A program made the position numbers and the translations under genes. Of a stretch of DNA of 64,000 nt, positions 27,836 through 36,815 are shown in pieces. The stretch spans positions 2,345,389 through 2,409,388 of the forward strand of contig CP102260.1 in NCBI GenBank assembly GCA_025146925.1, in the 5' to 3' direction. The notes beneath the pieces are model-generated. The model saw only the letters and a program-made list of their open reading frames with translations, made no database searches and was not told the origin of the DNA. Position 1 is the first letter of the stretch; each line of letters starts with the position of its first letter. Source of the DNA: [Bacteroides] pectinophilus (GTDB taxonomy: Bacteria > Bacillota > Clostridia > Lachnospirales > Lachnospiraceae).

Positions 27836-28468
27836 TTATATAAACCCCTTTATCTTCAGATATTCCTTAATCAGCTTCACGCTGTCATCAATGCCAACGC
27901 GTGCGCTGTTTATGGTCATATCGTAGTTAACCGGGTTGGTCCAGTAGTTGCCGTGAGTATAGTATTCGTAGTAGTCTGCCCTGAACTTATCCGTGTTCTT
28001 AATGGTGGCGGCTGCGACTTCCTCTGTTACGCCCATGTGCTCAATAGTGCGCTCAACGCAGAAGCTGCGGGGTGCTTCAACATATATGCTGACCACGTTG
28101 GTGCGTCCGCGTAATATGTAGTCGGCACATTTTCCAACTATACAGCATGACTCGGTATCCGCAAGATTTTCTATAATCTTTTTCTGGTATTCAAAGAGCG
28201 TATCATCCGATACGAATTTCTCATTTCTTGTAATATAACCGCGGGCTTTGGGAAGTCCTCTCAAGAAATTCGAGAAGCCGCCATTGGTGCGCACCTTTTC
28301 ATCAACAGCCTTAAATACCTCCTCATCAAGACCACTGAGCTGCGATGCGAGTGTAAGGATTCTGTTCTCGTAGCAGTTGATACCAAGCTCATGTGCAAGC
28401 TTGGAGGCTATCTCCTTGCCACCGCTTCCGAAGCCTCTTGCAAATGTAACAACAAAATTATTATCCAT
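27836..28468 (-). CDS. Cytidylate kinase-like family protein
   Basis: A 210-aa P-loop-like nucleotide kinase relative. The N terminus FVVTFARGFGSGGKEIASKLA resembles the cytidylate kinase start with a modified Walker A. The family is common in Firmicutes and its substrate is not established. The start at 28468 is chosen because AAGGAG precedes it; the longer frame begins with GTG inside that region. It lies 26 bp after the ABC transporter ATPase gene and probably shares its transcript, ending at the strong hairpin 27761-27812. Confidence 0.8.
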   Translation of the reverse strand: MDNNFVVTFARGFGSGGKEIASKLAHELGINCYENRILTLASQLSGLDEEVFKAVDEKVRTNGGFSNFLRGLPKARGYITRNEKFVSDDTLFEYQKKIIENLADTESCCIVGKCADYILRGRTNVVSIYVEAPRSFCVERTIEHMGVTEEVAAATIKNTDKFRADYYEYYTHGNYWTNPVNYDMTINSARVGIDDSVKLIKEYLKIKGFI

Positions 28469-28494
28469 AGCTATCTCTCTCCTTCCTATCCGCA

Positions 28495-29238
28495 CTATCC
28501 TGCAATGTATCTGCTCAGGAACTCACGTGACCTTGGATTCTTTGGATTTGTAAAGAATTCGGCAGGCGTTGTATCCTCTGCTATGTAACCCTGATCCATG
28601 AATATGATTCTTGATGAGACATCACGCGCAAATCCCATCTCATGGGTTACAATTAACATTGTAAGTCCGCTCTGTGCAAGCTCCTGCATTACACCGAGCA
28701 CTTCACCGACCATCTCAGGGTCAAGCGCCGATGTCGGCTCATCGAACAGTAACACCTCAGGATTCATGCAGAGACCTCTTGCAATTGCAACCCTCTGCTT
28801 CTGTCCGCCTGACAGATGCGCCGGAAGTGCATTTATATATGGTGCCATTCCTACTTTCTTAAGATGTGTGATTGCGCGCTCCCTTGCCTCCTCCTTCGGA
28901 AGGTGGAGAACCTTGCGTGTGCCTGCCATACAGTTTTCAAGTACTGTCATGTTATTGAAGAGATTAAATGACTGGAATACCATTCCCACTTTTGAACGGT
29001 ACTCGTTTACCTCCTTCTGGGAATCCTTAATCTCATTGCCATGATAGAAAATCTGTCCGCTCGACTGGTGCTCCAGCCTGTTGACGCACCTGAGGAGCGT
29101 TGATTTGCCTGAACCTGATGAACCCAGAATACTTATCACATCACCTTTATTAACTCCAAAGCTTATGCTTCTTAATACCTCATGGTCACCGAATGACTTG
29201 CTCAGGTCCTTAATTTCAATAATCTTTTCTTCGCTCAT
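28495..29238 (-). CDS. Polar amino-acid ABC transporter ATP-binding protein
   Basis: A 247-aa ABC ATPase of the GlnQ/HisP class. Walker [10 protein letters not shown], signature LSGGQKQR, Walker [13 protein letters not shown] and the H-loop VTHEMGFA are all intact. It energises uptake of an amino acid through the permease encoded just upstream. GGAGG precedes the ATG. Third gene of the operon binding protein-permease-ATPase. Confidence 0.93.
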   Translation of the reverse strand: MSEEKIIEIKDLSKSFGDHEVLRSISFGVNKGDVISILGSSGSGKSTLLRCVNRLEHQSSGQIFYHGNEIKDSQKEVNEYRSKVGMVFQSFNLFNNMTVLENCMAGTRKVLHLPKEEARERAITHLKKVGMAPYINALPAHLSGGQKQRVAIARGLCMNPEVLLFDEPTSALDPEMVGEVLGVMQELAQSGLTMLIVTHEMGFARDVSSRIIFMDQGYIAEDTTPAEFFTNPKNPRSREFLSRYIAG

Positions 29239-29280
29239 ATATGCCTCCGTTTCTGCTGTCCGTCATTCCTGCTATTATCC

Positions 29281-30051
29281 CTACTGTCCGTCATCTATGT
29301 ACCCAACCGCAAGCACGTAATCCTTCTTGGCTGCCAGCTTTTTCTCAAGTATGAGGAACAGTCTGTTGAAGATAAAGCAAAGTACGAAAAATATTACTGC
29401 AATCAGCAGGTATGCTTCAAAATATCTGTAATAGATTGCGCCGGTTGTTTTTGCCACAAGGAACAGCTCCGATACACCGATTACGTTAAGTACTGATGTC
29501 ATCTTAAGGTTAGTAAGGAACATATTGGCCATTTCAGGAATAATATTTCTGAAAGCCTGTGGAATAATAACCACAACCATTGCCTTAAGCGGTGACATTC
29601 CGAGTGCAAGTGCTCCTTCACGCTGCCCGACATCGATTGACTTGATGCCGGCCCTTACAGTCTCTGCCATATATGCGCCTGTATTTAAAAATGTTACAAG
29701 AATACCGGCAGGTATCGGCGAGATTGAGCCTCCCGCCAGCCTGATTCCGTAGTAGATTACCATTGCCTGTACAATCATTGGTGTGTCTCTGAACACTTCA
29801 ACATATACTGCAAAAATTATTTTCACAAGCTTTATAATAATCTTCTTAAAAATATTGTCTTCCCTGTTAATCTGTACATCCTCTATGACACCAATCAGAA
29901 ATCCGAGCAAGAATCCTATTATCGTTCCTATTATGGCAACATAAAGTGTAATCCACGTTCCCGATAAGAACATGTTAAAATATTTTTTTGCCAGAAACGC
30001 TACCCACTCATAGGATGCGACCGGTTCTTCTATAGATAATAATGCAATCAT
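29281..30051 (-). CDS. Polar amino-acid ABC transporter permease
   Basis: A 256-aa inner-membrane permease of the HisM/GlnP type with about five helices and the EAA loop region VGQREGALALGMSPLKAM. It probably functions as a homodimer because only one permease gene is present. GGAGG precedes the ATG. It sits between the binding-protein and ATPase genes. Confidence 0.92.
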   Translation of the reverse strand: MIALLSIEEPVASYEWVAFLAKKYFNMFLSGTWITLYVAIIGTIIGFLLGFLIGVIEDVQINREDNIFKKIIIKLVKIIFAVYVEVFRDTPMIVQAMVIYYGIRLAGGSISPIPAGILVTFLNTGAYMAETVRAGIKSIDVGQREGALALGMSPLKAMVVVIIPQAFRNIIPEMANMFLTNLKMTSVLNVIGVSELFLVAKTTGAIYYRYFEAYLLIAVIFFVLCFIFNRLFLILEKKLAAKKDYVLAVGYIDDGQ

Positions 30052-30092
30052 ATCTCTTACCTCCTGTTATCCCAATTGCTGCCCCGCAATGC

Positions 30093-30971
30093 CTAGTTGC
30101 TTGATGGCATAAGCTTTATTGCCTTGTCCATGAGCTTATCCATTTCATCCTTGTTATTCCAGTTAAGGTCCTTCATTGCCTGGTTAAGTGTATCCTTAAG
30201 TGCTGTATCTGACTTTCTTGTTGCGATACATACATTCTGTGAACCTGTATCATTTACAAGACCGTCACTTGAATCAAGCTGCAGGATTACAAGGTCAGGA
30301 TTAGTAAGCTGTGCTGAGATTGCTGTCGGAAGATCGACCATACATACATCAGCGACACCATTTGTTATAGCCATAAATGCTTCTGCACATGTCTCATAAT
30401 TGGCACCAATCTTAGCATCCGGAATCTGTCCCATCATATCTACCCAGCATGTACCAATCTGTGTTGTCGTTGTTACGCCCTTGCCCTTAAAGTCTGAAAG
30501 CTTTGTATAATTCTCATAAGCTGAGCCCTTCTTTACCACAAGGCAGTCAGATCTGTAATAATAAACATCTGTAAATGCATATGTAGCTTCTCTTGCCTTT
30601 GTCTTGCCCATACCGGCTATAATACAGTCATAATCACCTGCATCCATGCTGAGTCCGATTGAATTCCACTCAACCTTATGAATCTCAAGATCCATATCAA
30701 GCTTATCAGCAAGCATCCTGGCTACCATTACGTCATAGCCGTATGCGTAATAATTCGTTCCGTATATCGGAACTGCCTGTGAACCGTCTGACATAGTTGC
30801 TGATTCCTGAGTCCAGTTAAATGGAGCATACGCACATTCCATACCAACTCTCAATACCTTTTTGCCGCTTGCATTAGTCGGCGTCTCATTACCCGACTTG
30901 CTTCCGCATCCTGTGAAGCAGGATACAACCATCACACATAACATTATAATCGCAAAAATTTTCTTCTTCAT
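30093..30971 (-). CDS. Amino-acid ABC transporter substrate-binding lipoprotein
   Basis: A 292-aa type 3 solute-binding protein. The lipoprotein signal MKKKIFAIIMLCVMVVSC ends in a lipobox with the modified Cys in FTGC. The mature domain starts with VLRVGMECAYAPFNW, typical of amino-acid binding proteins, and ends KAIKLMPSSN. The start at 30971 follows AAGGAG; 11 residues in the longer frame are discarded. First gene of the operon. Its leader is preceded by two terminator hairpins. The exact amino acid is not predictable. Confidence 0.9.
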   Translation of the reverse strand: MKKKIFAIIMLCVMVVSCFTGCGSKSGNETPTNASGKKVLRVGMECAYAPFNWTQESATMSDGSQAVPIYGTNYYAYGYDVMVARMLADKLDMDLEIHKVEWNSIGLSMDAGDYDCIIAGMGKTKAREATYAFTDVYYYRSDCLVVKKGSAYENYTKLSDFKGKGVTTTTQIGTCWVDMMGQIPDAKIGANYETCAEAFMAITNGVADVCMVDLPTAISAQLTNPDLVILQLDSSDGLVNDTGSQNVCIATRKSDTALKDTLNQAMKDLNWNNKDEMDKLMDKAIKLMPSSN

Positions 30972-31017
30972 AAGCCCTACTCTCCTTTTCTTATACATGT
31001 CCATTATTTTGCACCTA

Positions 31018-31062
31018 ATAAAAAAAAGACATCTGCCAGCTGTCTCCAGCTTTTCAGACGCC
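31018..31062 (-). terminator. Terminator hairpin 2 upstream of the ABC operon
   Basis: On the minus strand an 8-bp outer stem (two wobble pairs) encloses an AGCTG-GAGA-CAGCT inner hairpin, followed by a run of seven Ts. Only 47 nt separate it from the binding-protein gene, so the promoter may lie upstream and the hairpin may attenuate the operon. Confidence 0.7.
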
Positions 31063-31076
31063 TTTGTCCAAAAAAT

Positions 31077-31114
31077 AAAGGCACTACCTACTTTTCCAAG
31101 TAAATAGCGCCTTT
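31077..31114 (-). terminator. Terminator hairpin 1 downstream of the AraC gene
   Basis: On the minus strand a 17-bp stem (with wobble pairs) closed by a GGAA tetraloop, followed by ATTTTTTGG. It either ends the AraC transcript or belongs to the leader of the ABC operon. Confidence 0.7.
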
Positions 31115-31215
31115 GCTTTTGCTTAGTGGTAATATATCACCTGTCTATTATTTTGAATTGGAAAAAATAGAAGTAATTGTAAAAATTTAAACATATTACT
31201 ATTACATTTATACAT

Positions 31216-31995
31216 TTATACTATCAGCCTGTCGCCAAACGCATTAACAAAGCCAATCGGCGTGTATGTCGTAAATTTCTTAAAATCATTAATCAGATGC
31301 GACTGGTCATAATATCCAAGTTCTTCATATATTGCATCGTAATCAATGTCATCATTCTGCAGCAGCCTTATTGCCTTCTGCATGCGTGCAATGCTCGCAA
31401 ACTTTTTAATCGTCATTCCCATGGACTGTTTGAACACCATGTCACAATATCTGTGCGTATATCCAAGTTCTGCCGCAAGCCCGGCAATATCAACATTGCC
31501 GCTTGACCTCACGACTTCATCAATAATCCAGCGTGTTATGTCATGAACCGGTGCCATGTTCTCCTTCGGAAATGCATCCGCAAAGAAAGCCACCTTTTCA
31601 TCAACCGTCGCAGCCTCACTCATCAGATACTTAAGCTGCCTTACGTCAAACATCTGCGTAATGTCACGATTGCCGGATATGACCTCATTGATGTCACTCT
31701 TAATCGATGCCGGTATCACGCCGGGTCTGAATCTTACTGCAATAAGCTTCTCATATCCTGATGCCTGCGCGCGCCTTGCATTCACCGCGCTTCCGGCGAA
31801 CTGCACAATCACCCCGCCATTCTTCTGACAGCACTGCGCATCAAGGCAGGCATCAGGAATAACCATTATCTCCTCAAGCCTAGGATTATCAATCTCATAA
31901 TATTGAAAAAACACATCACTCTCAAGACTTCGCTCATAATAGCTTACGCCTTTGTCCATGCAGAAGGTTATTGGGTTCATTATTGCCTGATTCAT
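31216..31995 (-). CDS. AraC family transcriptional regulator
   Basis: A 259-aa regulator. The N-terminal about 150 residues are a cupin-like or unassigned sensor domain. The C-terminal part is an AraC double helix-turn-helix, with VDIAGLAAELGYTHRYCDMV and YEELGYYDQSHLINDFKK as the two recognition regions. GAGGAG precedes the ATG. It is upstream of the amino-acid transporter on the same strand and could regulate it, but the two terminators in between leave this open. Confidence 0.85.
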   Translation of the reverse strand: MNQAIMNPITFCMDKGVSYYERSLESDVFFQYYEIDNPRLEEIMVIPDACLDAQCCQKNGGVIVQFAGSAVNARRAQASGYEKLIAVRFRPGVIPASIKSDINEVISGNRDITQMFDVRQLKYLMSEAATVDEKVAFFADAFPKENMAPVHDITRWIIDEVVRSSGNVDIAGLAAELGYTHRYCDMVFKQSMGMTIKKFASIARMQKAIRLLQNDDIDYDAIYEELGYYDQSHLINDFKKFTTYTPIGFVNAFGDRLIV

Positions 31996-32035
31996 TGGCG
32001 TGGCTCCTCATCAAAAACTTTTTTAAAAGACTTTT

Positions 32036-32758
32036 CTACTCTTCAAATATCCTCAATCTTTTAGCAATCTCCTCAGGCTCCGGCAACATTTCTTTCATAT
32101 CTTCCGGTAAAGTATTCCTTAACTTGTATGTTGCTACTCCAATCGGAGAATTACTATTCTTCAATGCATATTCCACATAAGTTTTATCCTTGCTTTTGCA
32201 AATAATAATTCCTATTGATGGATTCTCCTCCGGCAATTTCACCTGCTCATCCAATGCAGACAAATACAGTTGCATCTTACCAGCATATTCAGCTTCAAAT
32301 TCACCAATTTTTAGTTCTATTGCTATCAGACTTCTTAATCTTCTGTGAAACAACAATAAATCAATATATAAATCCCTATTTCCTGCCATCAAATGATATT
32401 GATTTCCTATATACGTATAATCTCCACCCATTTCTATCAAAAAGGCTCTTATATTATTTACCAACTGCATTTCTAATTCATGTTCAGAATATTCAGGTGA
32501 CAACTCTGCAAAATCAAATGTATATTCATCTTTTACCGCAAGTTTAGCCTGTACTCTTTGTTCAACAGGAAGTACCAAATCAAAATTTGTCTGATTCAGT
32601 AAATATTTTTCATAGGTCTGCGCCTCAACAAAATTAGTTAAAACTCTTTTAGTCCAACCATACCTTTTCGTCATTTGAATATAAAATTCTCGTTGCAAGT
32701 CATCCTTGCATTTTTCCATGATGATAATATTATTACTCCAACTAATTTCTCGCACCAA
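32036..32758 (-). pseudogene. DUF1016/YhcG-like PD-(D/E)XK nuclease, N-terminally truncated
   Basis: About 240 aa matching the C-terminal nuclease part of DUF1016 proteins: ISWSNNIIIMEKCKD, LLNQTNFDLVLP, then the PD-(D/E)XK core YIDLLLFHRRLRSLIAIELK. The usual N-terminal DUF1016_N domain (about 100-150 aa) is missing. The frame stays open only to about 32804, reading LAPLVREISW, then meets a stop, so the best start would be a TTG within homologous sequence. A perfect inverted repeat sits at this point. These proteins are linked to restriction-modification or recombination; this copy is probably inactive. Confidence 0.7.
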
Positions 32759-32767
32759 TGGTGCGAG
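32749..32767. repeat. 8-bp inverted repeat at the DUF1016 truncation
   Basis: CTCGCACC, AAT, GGTGCGAG: a perfect hairpin covering the apparent start of the truncated gene. Confidence 0.5.
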
Positions 32768-32822
32768 TTTTATAATTGAATTTATTTTAAATAACCTCTG
32801 ACAAATTTACTATCTTCCGTTA

Positions 32823-33113
32823 TTATTCTTCCTCATCCTCAATCCCGCGCATCAGAAAATCATTCCACCTCGCATTAACCGCCTCCAGCTCTTTCTTCTC
32901 CATAATGCGGTTTCTGTCGCTGAGTATCGATATCATCTCATCTGCAATCTCCTCTACCGGCGGATGCTCATAATGATACAGATATCCTATCATCCTCTGC
33001 GCCGTAAAGTCCGTATTAAGATTCTTTGTCACAAGGTCGCAGAATTCCTCGCGGTACCCGCGCTGCAGCATAAGATTATACAATTCAACACTTTTTGGTG
33101 ATTTTGGTTTCAT
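32823..33113 (-). CDS. Small hypothetical protein (96 aa)
   Basis: A 96-aa acidic protein starting MKPKSPKSVELYNLML and ending RGIEDEEE. It is mainly helical by composition, with no membrane segment or recognised motif. The start at 33113 is preferred over the longer frame because GAGAGGAAG precedes it. It begins 14 bp after the esterase stop and so is likely co-transcribed with it. Function is unknown. Confidence 0.6.
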   Translation of the reverse strand: MKPKSPKSVELYNLMLQRGYREEFCDLVTKNLNTDFTAQRMIGYLYHYEHPPVEEIADEMISILSDRNRIMEKKELEAVNARWNDFLMRGIEDEEE

Positions 33114-33127
33114 GGTGCTACTTCCTC

Positions 33128-33991
33128 TCAATTCTTTGCATAATAATTCTTCATTGCATATTCAAAATGCTCATTAAATCTCTGCGCAGCCTCACAGCTC
33201 AGCTCCCACTCCGGACGCATCATGTCAAATGCATGCATGTCGCAGTGGTACACATCCGCCTCCGCCTGAATACCACACCTTTTAAGATTTGCAATATAAT
33301 CAAGTGTCTCTGCGTAAAATGGTTCTCCGTCCCCTACAAATGTATACGCAGGCGGAAGTCCGCTGTAATCCGTCTGCCTTGCAGGGGCAGCGTACACAGG
33401 AACACTACTGTCTCCCGGTTTCCTGCCAAGTCCCTTCAGATACATCCGCCACGCCTTATGATTCTTCCTTGTATTCCAGATACGTCCGTGATTGTCGGCA
33501 GAGCTTGGCGTGTCCCTGTCATCGAGCATCGGGTAAAGTGGCATCTGATAAGCAATATTTATGGTACCTCGGTCTCGCGCTGCCATGCAGACTGCTGCCG
33601 CCAGACCGCCTCCTGCACTCTCTCCGCCTACAAATATCTGATTCTTACATATTCCTAGTTCTTCTGCATGCTCCTTCATATAAACAAGCGCCGCATAGCA
33701 ATCCTCAAGTGCCGCCGGATACGGCTTTCTAAATGCAAGCCTGTACCCCGGCGATACAACAACTGCTCCGTACTTCCGCACAAGGTCAACCGCACGCGAC
33801 ATAAACACCATCTCTTTCATTCCACATATATATCCGCCTCCGTGAATCCACAGAACGCCCGTTGATTGGGCGGGCTGTGAAGCAGTTTCAGAATATGTCT
33901 CTGGATATAGTGCGAGTGCCGATATCGTATTAGTTGTTGTTTTGATTTTAAGCTTTCGGACTGTTATTCCTGATGGCGGGGTAAGACGCAT
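33128..33991 (-). CDS. Alpha/beta hydrolase, acetyl esterase (HSL family)
   Basis: A 287-aa cytoplasmic esterase of the hormone-sensitive-lipase group. The oxyanion-hole motif HGGGYICG and the nucleophile elbow GESAGGGLA are clear. A C-terminal catalytic Asp/His pair is consistent with the segment YHCDMHAFD. It likely cleaves short-chain esters or deacetylates small molecules. The neighbouring uronate genes could hint at acetylated plant-polysaccharide breakdown, but they form a separate unit. Confidence 0.88.
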   Translation of the reverse strand: MRLTPPSGITVRKLKIKTTTNTISALALYPETYSETASQPAQSTGVLWIHGGGYICGMKEMVFMSRAVDLVRKYGAVVVSPGYRLAFRKPYPAALEDCYAALVYMKEHAEELGICKNQIFVGGESAGGGLAAAVCMAARDRGTINIAYQMPLYPMLDDRDTPSSADNHGRIWNTRKNHKAWRMYLKGLGRKPGDSSVPVYAAPARQTDYSGLPPAYTFVGDGEPFYAETLDYIANLKRCGIQAEADVYHCDMHAFDMMRPEWELSCEAAQRFNEHFEYAMKNYYAKN

Positions 33992-34164
33992 AGCTGGCTC
34001 CTTGCATATATATGTACTTTTAATTTAATCTGTCACTTTCAGATTATAGCAAAAAAGAGAGGGTTTTGCACCAATGTCTTAGCTAAGCAAGGCATTATTA
34101 GCATTTCTTGACACAATTTAATCCGCACCGTCTGATTACCGATATTGCACTTCTTATATAACAA

Positions 34165-34209
34165 CAGGGCTGCTACCTTACTTATCCAAGCATTAAGGTA
34201 GCAGCCCTG
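34165..34209. terminator. Large hairpin, probable terminator
   Basis: A perfect 16-bp stem (34165-34180 with 34194-34209) in the 302-bp gap between the esterase and SDR genes. The minus-strand side continues TTGTTATAT, a weak U-tract. The rest of the gap shows only a TGCATATGCA palindrome near 34266 and no supportable ORF. Confidence 0.6.
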
Positions 34210-34293
34210 CACTAAAATTCCAGACTGTCTGCATTCAGCAGAAAATATTTCATTCCCATTTTTTGTGCATATGCACACTTTTTCGTAATGTTC

Positions 34294-35139
34294 CTACACT
34301 CCCGAGTACGCTGCAAAGCCCGCATCTATCGGAAGCACTACTCCCGTGATTGCGCTTGCCGCCCTGTCATCACACAGGAATAGCACTCCACCGAGAAGCT
34401 CTGAGCTGTCAACAAATCTTCCGGCAGGCGTGCCGTTAAGAATCTTACCGGAGCGCGGTGTCGGCGTTCCGTCCTCATTAAACAGCAGCGCACGGTTCTG
34501 GTTGGACACAAGGAATCCCGGTGCGATTGCATTACATCTTATTCCGGACCTGGCAAAATACGTCGCAAGCCACTGTGTGAAGTTGCTTATGGCTGCCTTG
34601 GCACCGGAATATGCCGGAATCTTGGTTAGCGGCGTGTACGCATTCATTGAGGATATATTAAGAATATTTCCCGACTGGCGCTCGACCATATCCTTTGCAA
34701 ATACCTGTGCCGGTATAAGTGAGCCCTGAAAATTAAGCCTGAATACAAAGTCTACACCAGCAGCATCCAGTTCAAAGAATGTCTTCTGTCCGGGTCTTGC
34801 TTCGTGCTGATATTCATTGTCGGTTGTTGCCTTGGGATTATTGCCTCCGGCTCCGTTTATAAGGATGTCACACGGGCCGTACTTTGCGAGTACACTCTTA
34901 TGAACCTCCTCAAGAGCTTCTGCATCAAGCACATTTGCTTTATATCCGGTACACTCAAGGCCTTCATTTTTCAATTCATCAGCAAGCCTGCGCACGGCAT
35001 CCTCATTAAGGTCGAGTGCCGCAACTCTCGCACCCGACTGTGCAAATGCCTTAACCATCTCTGCACACAGTACTCCGCCCGCTCCTGTAATCACAACTGT
35101 TTTTCCTGTGTAATCAATATTTAAAGGTAAATCAAGCAT
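34294..35139 (-). CDS. SDR family oxidoreductase, probable D-mannonate oxidoreductase
   Basis: A 281-aa short-chain dehydrogenase. Rossmann motif TGAGGVLCAEMVKAF near the N terminus, NGAGG in the NNAG position, and catalytic YSGAKAA with an upstream Ser (ISSMNAY). It directly follows uxuA (start and stop overlap), which points to reduction of D-fructuronate to D-mannonate in hexuronate catabolism; this SDR type commonly replaces UxuB in clostridia. The NAD(P) preference cannot be read reliably. Confidence 0.85.
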   Translation of the reverse strand: MLDLPLNIDYTGKTVVITGAGGVLCAEMVKAFAQSGARVAALDLNEDAVRRLADELKNEGLECTGYKANVLDAEALEEVHKSVLAKYGPCDILINGAGGNNPKATTDNEYQHEARPGQKTFFELDAAGVDFVFRLNFQGSLIPAQVFAKDMVERQSGNILNISSMNAYTPLTKIPAYSGAKAAISNFTQWLATYFARSGIRCNAIAPGFLVSNQNRALLFNEDGTPTPRSGKILNGTPAGRFVDSSELLGGVLFLCDDRAASAITGVVLPIDAGFAAYSGV

Positions 35140-36185
35140 TATTCTATAATCCCTCCGTTAGCCTCGATAAGCCCGTTAATATATGCGCTTCCAAGCGCCC
35201 TGTCATATAATCCGTAGCCCGGTCTGCCTTTTTCGCCCCATATCATTCTTCCGTGGTCGGGACGGAAATATCCGTCAAAGCCTGTCTCCACAAGAGCCTT
35301 TATAATCTCATTCATATCAAGGCTTCCCTCGCGTGACAAATGCCCCGATTCCTCGAATGAGCCATCAGAAAGTATTTTTACATTGCGAAGGTGCATAAAG
35401 CCTATTCTGTGCATGGATGAATATTTTCTCACAAGCTCAGGGACATCATTACCGCGCGAACATCCAAGCGAGCCTGTACATAAGCACAGTGCATTGCTTG
35501 GGCTGTCAACTATTGCAAGGTAACGGTCTATATTTTCCTCGCATGTGACTACACGCGGTATCCCGAATATCGGATACGGAGGGTCATCCGGATGAAGTGC
35601 CATAATCACGCCGCACTCCTGCGCCACAGGTATTACTTTCTTAAGAAAATACCCTATATTCTCCCAGAGACCCGCCTCTCCAAGCTCAGCATATGCCTTT
35701 ATCAGCTCTCTCACTTCATCCTGTGAATAGCTTGCATCCCAGCCGGGCAGATGTATGTCATCCTTAAGCGGGTCGAGCCCGTTCAACTGCTTCCAATACA
35801 TAACAAGGCTGGTTGAGCCGTCTTTGGCTGCCTTATCAAGCTGTGTGCGCGTCCAGTCGAATACCGGCATGAAGTTATAGGTAATGCATTTTACTCCATA
35901 CTTTGCGCATCTCCTTATAGACTCGCAGTAATTTTCAATGTGCCTGTCCCTCTTTGCGGTTCCAAGCTTTATATCCTCGGTTACGGGAATTGATTCAACA
36001 ACGTCAAAGATAAGTCCATTTTTGCGGCACTCATCCGCAATGTGCTTAATACTTTCCTCAGGCCATACCTCCCCGGGCTTCACATCATAGACCGCAGACA
36101 CAATTGAACGCATTCCCGGTATCTGCCTGATATTCTGTAACGTAACAGGGTCGCTGTCTCCGTACCATCTGAACGAACTCTTCAT
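35139..36185 (-). CDS. uxuA: Mannonate dehydratase
   Basis: Dehydrates D-mannonate to 2-keto-3-deoxygluconate in glucuronate breakdown. The 348-aa length and the conserved N-terminal MKSSFRWYGDSDPVTLQNIR, VKCITYNFMPVFDWTRT, ALHPDDPP and FRPDHGRMIWGE identify the family. GGAG precedes the ATG. It lies between the TRAP small permease and the SDR reductase in an apparent three-gene operon for uronate use. Confidence 0.95.
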   Translation of the reverse strand: MKSSFRWYGDSDPVTLQNIRQIPGMRSIVSAVYDVKPGEVWPEESIKHIADECRKNGLIFDVVESIPVTEDIKLGTAKRDRHIENYCESIRRCAKYGVKCITYNFMPVFDWTRTQLDKAAKDGSTSLVMYWKQLNGLDPLKDDIHLPGWDASYSQDEVRELIKAYAELGEAGLWENIGYFLKKVIPVAQECGVIMALHPDDPPYPIFGIPRVVTCEENIDRYLAIVDSPSNALCLCTGSLGCSRGNDVPELVRKYSSMHRIGFMHLRNVKILSDGSFEESGHLSREGSLDMNEIIKALVETGFDGYFRPDHGRMIWGEKGRPGYGLYDRALGSAYINGLIEANGGIIE

Positions 36186-36204
36186 AAATTATCTCCATTT
36201 CCCA

Positions 36205-36669
36205 TCATTTATTTTTTGCTATCTCCGCAATATTAATTATTGTGTAAATGATATTAAGCACACCGCACAACGGCATTACAAAGTAAAATATCCCGACAGG
36301 CACACCAAGTGATGATGTCATCTGCCCCATTGCAAGCCTGCTTATCTGCCAGCCGCCGTATACAAGGATTGCGAGCGAGAACAGCAGAGCAATCAGCTCA
36401 TGCAATATTCTCATATATGAACGCATCTGCGGATTCAGCCGGTCAACCAGAACCGGTATGTTCATGTGACCGCTCTCTGATGTCACAATAGATGCTCCCA
36501 GAAGGCTCATCCATGCAAACAGGTATGACACAAGCTCCTCTGACCACGTTGACGGATTTTTAAGGACATATCTTGTGAATACCTGCCAGCATGTAAGTGC
36601 GACCATTACAATAAAACTCATGCCCGCAACGCCGTTTAAAGCTTTCGTAAGAACCGTTTTTATCTTCAT
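36205..36669 (-). CDS. TRAP transporter small permease (DctQ type)
   Basis: A 154-aa protein with four transmembrane helices and the DctQ signature W(S)EELVSYLFAWMSLLGAS. GAGAGGGGA precedes the ATG. In TRAP systems DctQ works with a large permease DctM and a periplasmic-type binding protein DctP; neither is in this operon, which goes straight from dctQ to uxuA. The cargo would be a hexuronate if the partners are elsewhere. The gene itself looks complete. Confidence 0.85.
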   Translation of the reverse strand: MKIKTVLTKALNGVAGMSFIVMVALTCWQVFTRYVLKNPSTWSEELVSYLFAWMSLLGASIVTSESGHMNIPVLVDRLNPQMRSYMRILHELIALLFSLAILVYGGWQISRLAMGQMTSSLGVPVGIFYFVMPLCGVLNIIYTIINIAEIAKNK

Positions 36670-36734
36670 TCTCCCCTCTCATTCCGCAGGCATATCCCGC
36701 ACATCTGATGATATAATTATGTCCGCAAATGCAC

Positions 36735-36774
36735 AAAAAATACACGGCAGAAGCTTAAACTTACATGCCGTGTA
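36735..36774 (-). terminator. Terminator of the hybrid histidine kinase gene
   Basis: A TACACGGCA/TGCCGTGTA stem followed on the minus strand by ATTTTTTG. Confidence 0.8.
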
Positions 36775-36815
36775 TCATATCTGTCATAACATATGTATTA
36801 TTATTATAATTCCGG

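Noticed and set aside
31018-31114. T-box riboswitch before the amino-acid transporter
   Set aside because: No T-box sequence or specifier stem could be found; only plain hairpins with U-tracts are visible.
34039-34278. 79-codon minus-strand ORF in the gap before the SDR gene
   Set aside because: No ribosome-binding site, poor composition, and it runs through the large hairpin at 34165-34209.
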